NCBI GenBank assembly: GCA_902801205.1
Contig: CADCHE010000009.1
Span: forward strand, 31,297 to 95,296
From: an uncultured Bacteroidia bacterium
Lineage (GTDB): Bacteria; Bacteroidota; Bacteroidia; Bacteroidales; UBA932
Direction: 5' to 3'
DNA: 64,000 nt
Position numbers and translations under genes: made by a program. The notes beneath the pieces are model-generated. The model was given only the letters and a program-made list of their open reading frames with translations, had not been told where the DNA came from and did no database searches. This document shows, one piece after another, positions 63,167 to 64,000 of this stretch; position 1 is the first letter of the stretch, and each line of letters begins with the position of its first letter.

Positions 63167-63652
63167 TCACTTCTCCCGCACTTTTTTCCCCGTGACGTGC
63201 TCGAGGGACAGTTCCAGGACGACGGCTCTCGGACCGTTCTTCGCCAAGTCGCCTTCGATGTCGTAACCTTCCGGGAAGTATTTGGCTCCCAGCGTTTTCA
63301 AATGGACGAGAGCTTCTGCTGCGTCTTCGATGATCCGGATGTGACCGAAGCAGATGACGCTGTTGACGTGATACCACCAGTCGCCCGGTTCCCGGACGGG
63401 GTCGCCGATGACCGTGAAGCACGCTTTGTCACAGGCGCGGAGGGCGTCCAGCTTGTGTCCTTCCCGTGCGCAGTGAAAGTACAGCTTGCCGTCGGTGTAC
63501 ACGAAGTTGATGGGAAGCGTATAGGGATACCCGCCGTCGCCGATGACGGAAAGGAAGCCCCTGTAGGCGGAATGCAGGATCCGGTCGCAATCTTCCCGGG
63601 GAAGTTCCTGCTTTAACCGGCGCATCGGCCGGAAGGGGGTAGTGTCATTCAT
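63167..63652 (-). CDS. FMN-binding split-barrel protein (pyridoxamine 5'-phosphate oxidase-like, NimA-related)
   Basis: 161 residues. The split-barrel pattern is seen in RGFLSVIGDGGYPYTLPINFVY, KLYFHCAREGHKLDALRACDKACFTV and WWYHVNSVICFGHIRIIE. This is the group that includes nitroimidazole-resistance NimA and related flavin reductases common in anaerobes; the resistance function cannot be inferred from the fold. The start at 63652 (MNDTTPFRPMRR) fits the family, and a TATCTTTG box lies at 63680-63687 on its strand. Confidence 0.88.
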   Translation of the reverse strand: MNDTTPFRPMRRLKQELPREDCDRILHSAYRGFLSVIGDGGYPYTLPINFVYTDGKLYFHCAREGHKLDALRACDKACFTVIGDPVREPGDWWYHVNSVICFGHIRIIEDAAEALVHLKTLGAKYFPEGYDIEGDLAKNGPRAVVLELSLEHVTGKKVREK

Positions 63653-63679
63653 GTCGCGTCCTTTTGATCTTGAACAAGA

Positions 63680-63687
63680 CAAAGATA
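63680..63687 (-). promoter_or_regulatory. -7 box of the FMN split-barrel gene
   Basis: The minus strand reads TATCTTTG, 27 bases before the ATG at 63652. Confidence 0.65.
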
Positions 63688-63758
63688 CTTTTTTTCCGTT
63701 TCATTTGACGCAACCCGTCTGCCTGTTCGTTTTTCAACGCATTAAGTATCTCCTAAGC

Positions 63759-64000
63759 GTGTGTAAAATTGATCGCCCGGTTCCGCAGTATAATGAGGAA
63801 ACCCGGCAAAACGATTATATTCCTCTCCACTCTGTCGGAAGCAGCAAGCTGGCGCGTAAGACTCACGTTGATATGCTCAACAAGGTGCAGATAGACCTTT
63901 ATGCATCCGGCTTACACAAAGCAGGAAGCACTGCTGTCAGGCGATACACGGCGATGGAACTGAAAGATCGTTTTGCGCTTATGAACGCGGCCTTTGACCA
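63759..64000 (+). CDS. Possible partial CDS running off the right edge, unrecognised
   Basis: One frame stays open from upstream of 63700 to the window end, reading (from a GTG at 63759) CKIDRPVPQYNEE, then KLARKTHVDMLNKVQIDLYA, SGLHKAGSTAVRRYTAMELK and DRFALMNAAFD. No ATG starts it convincingly. Base composition is lower in GC and codon choice differs from the neighbouring genes, so it may be recently acquired. I do not recognise the family; whether it is a real gene depends on the sequence beyond the window. Confidence 0.35.
   Translation, partial: MCKIDRPVPQYNEETRQNDYIPLHSVGSSKLARKTHVDMLNKVQIDLYASGLHKAGSTAVRRYTAMELKDRFALMNAAFD

Overview
The window is a contiguous piece of a high-GC Bacteroidales (phylum Bacteroidota) chromosome. 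The evidence is the repeated TAnnTTTG -7 promoter element in front of most transcription units, weak or absent Shine-Dalgarno sequences, and a family content typical of that phylum: a histone H1-like Hc1 protein, a secreted C1B peptidase, lipoprotein dipeptidyl peptidase III, a tricorn-like S41 protease, an oversized SecA, GH43 and GH125 enzymes, and a patatin/beta-barrel fusion. The high GC and the stand-alone alanine racemase point away from Bacteroides itself towards a high-GC family, but I cannot name a genus from sequence alone. Most of the window is core chromosome. No complete insertion sequence, prophage, CRISPR array or rRNA operon is visible.

Layout. 1-8.3 kb: an edge-truncated SGNH hydrolase diverges from an organophosphate-type MFS transporter. 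A CoA-transferase/secreted-protein pair follows, then MazG, a GNAT-like protein, release factor 1, and a queuosine pair (yhhQ-queF) preceded by what looks like a preQ1-I riboswitch. 8.4-17.7 kb: dnaK with a clear terminator, an exported metallophosphoesterase, a Cu+ ATPase, nadD-gmk, a small basic protein, a membrane zinc peptidase, alanine racemase and a DJ-1 protein. 17.8-25.3 kb: GH43, tRNA-Gln, tadA, rpmH, the overlapping operon polA-sigma-rsmG, an exported protein of unknown function, and a decayed fragment next to an Rpn-type nuclease gene. 26-31.8 kb: a C1B peptidase and translation genes (rbfA, tyrS, rplY, pth), with tpiA and the Hc1 gene. 31.9-45.4 kb: exported peptidases (C11 and DPP III), xerD, a ComEA-like protein, rsmI, a Pro/Glu-rich repeat protein, tdk, recA, rlmN, the patatin fusion, recX and purC. 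45.4-51.8 kb: a compact, mostly overlapping surface-glycan cluster of two GT2 enzymes, a flippase, an Fe-S protein of the F420-hydrogenase beta type, a pyruvyl transferase and an outer-membrane barrel. 51.9-64 kb: a sialate O-acetylesterase, secA, bactofilin, the tricorn-like protease, GH125, tRNA-Gly beside a 51-bp duplication, a DIP1984-family gene, an FMN split-barrel protein and an edge-truncated reading frame.

Functionally the region reads as housekeeping (translation, repair, nucleotide metabolism, secretion) interleaved with exported peptidases and glycan-active enzymes. That fits an anaerobe feeding on host or dietary glycoprotein.

The observations I rate most worth checking are the preQ1 riboswitch candidate, the nested palindrome wrapped around the secA promoter, the apparently dead proofreading site in DNA polymerase I, the Fe-S/pyruvyl-transferase pair in the glycan cluster, and the duplicated terminator-bearing repeat next to tRNA-Gly.
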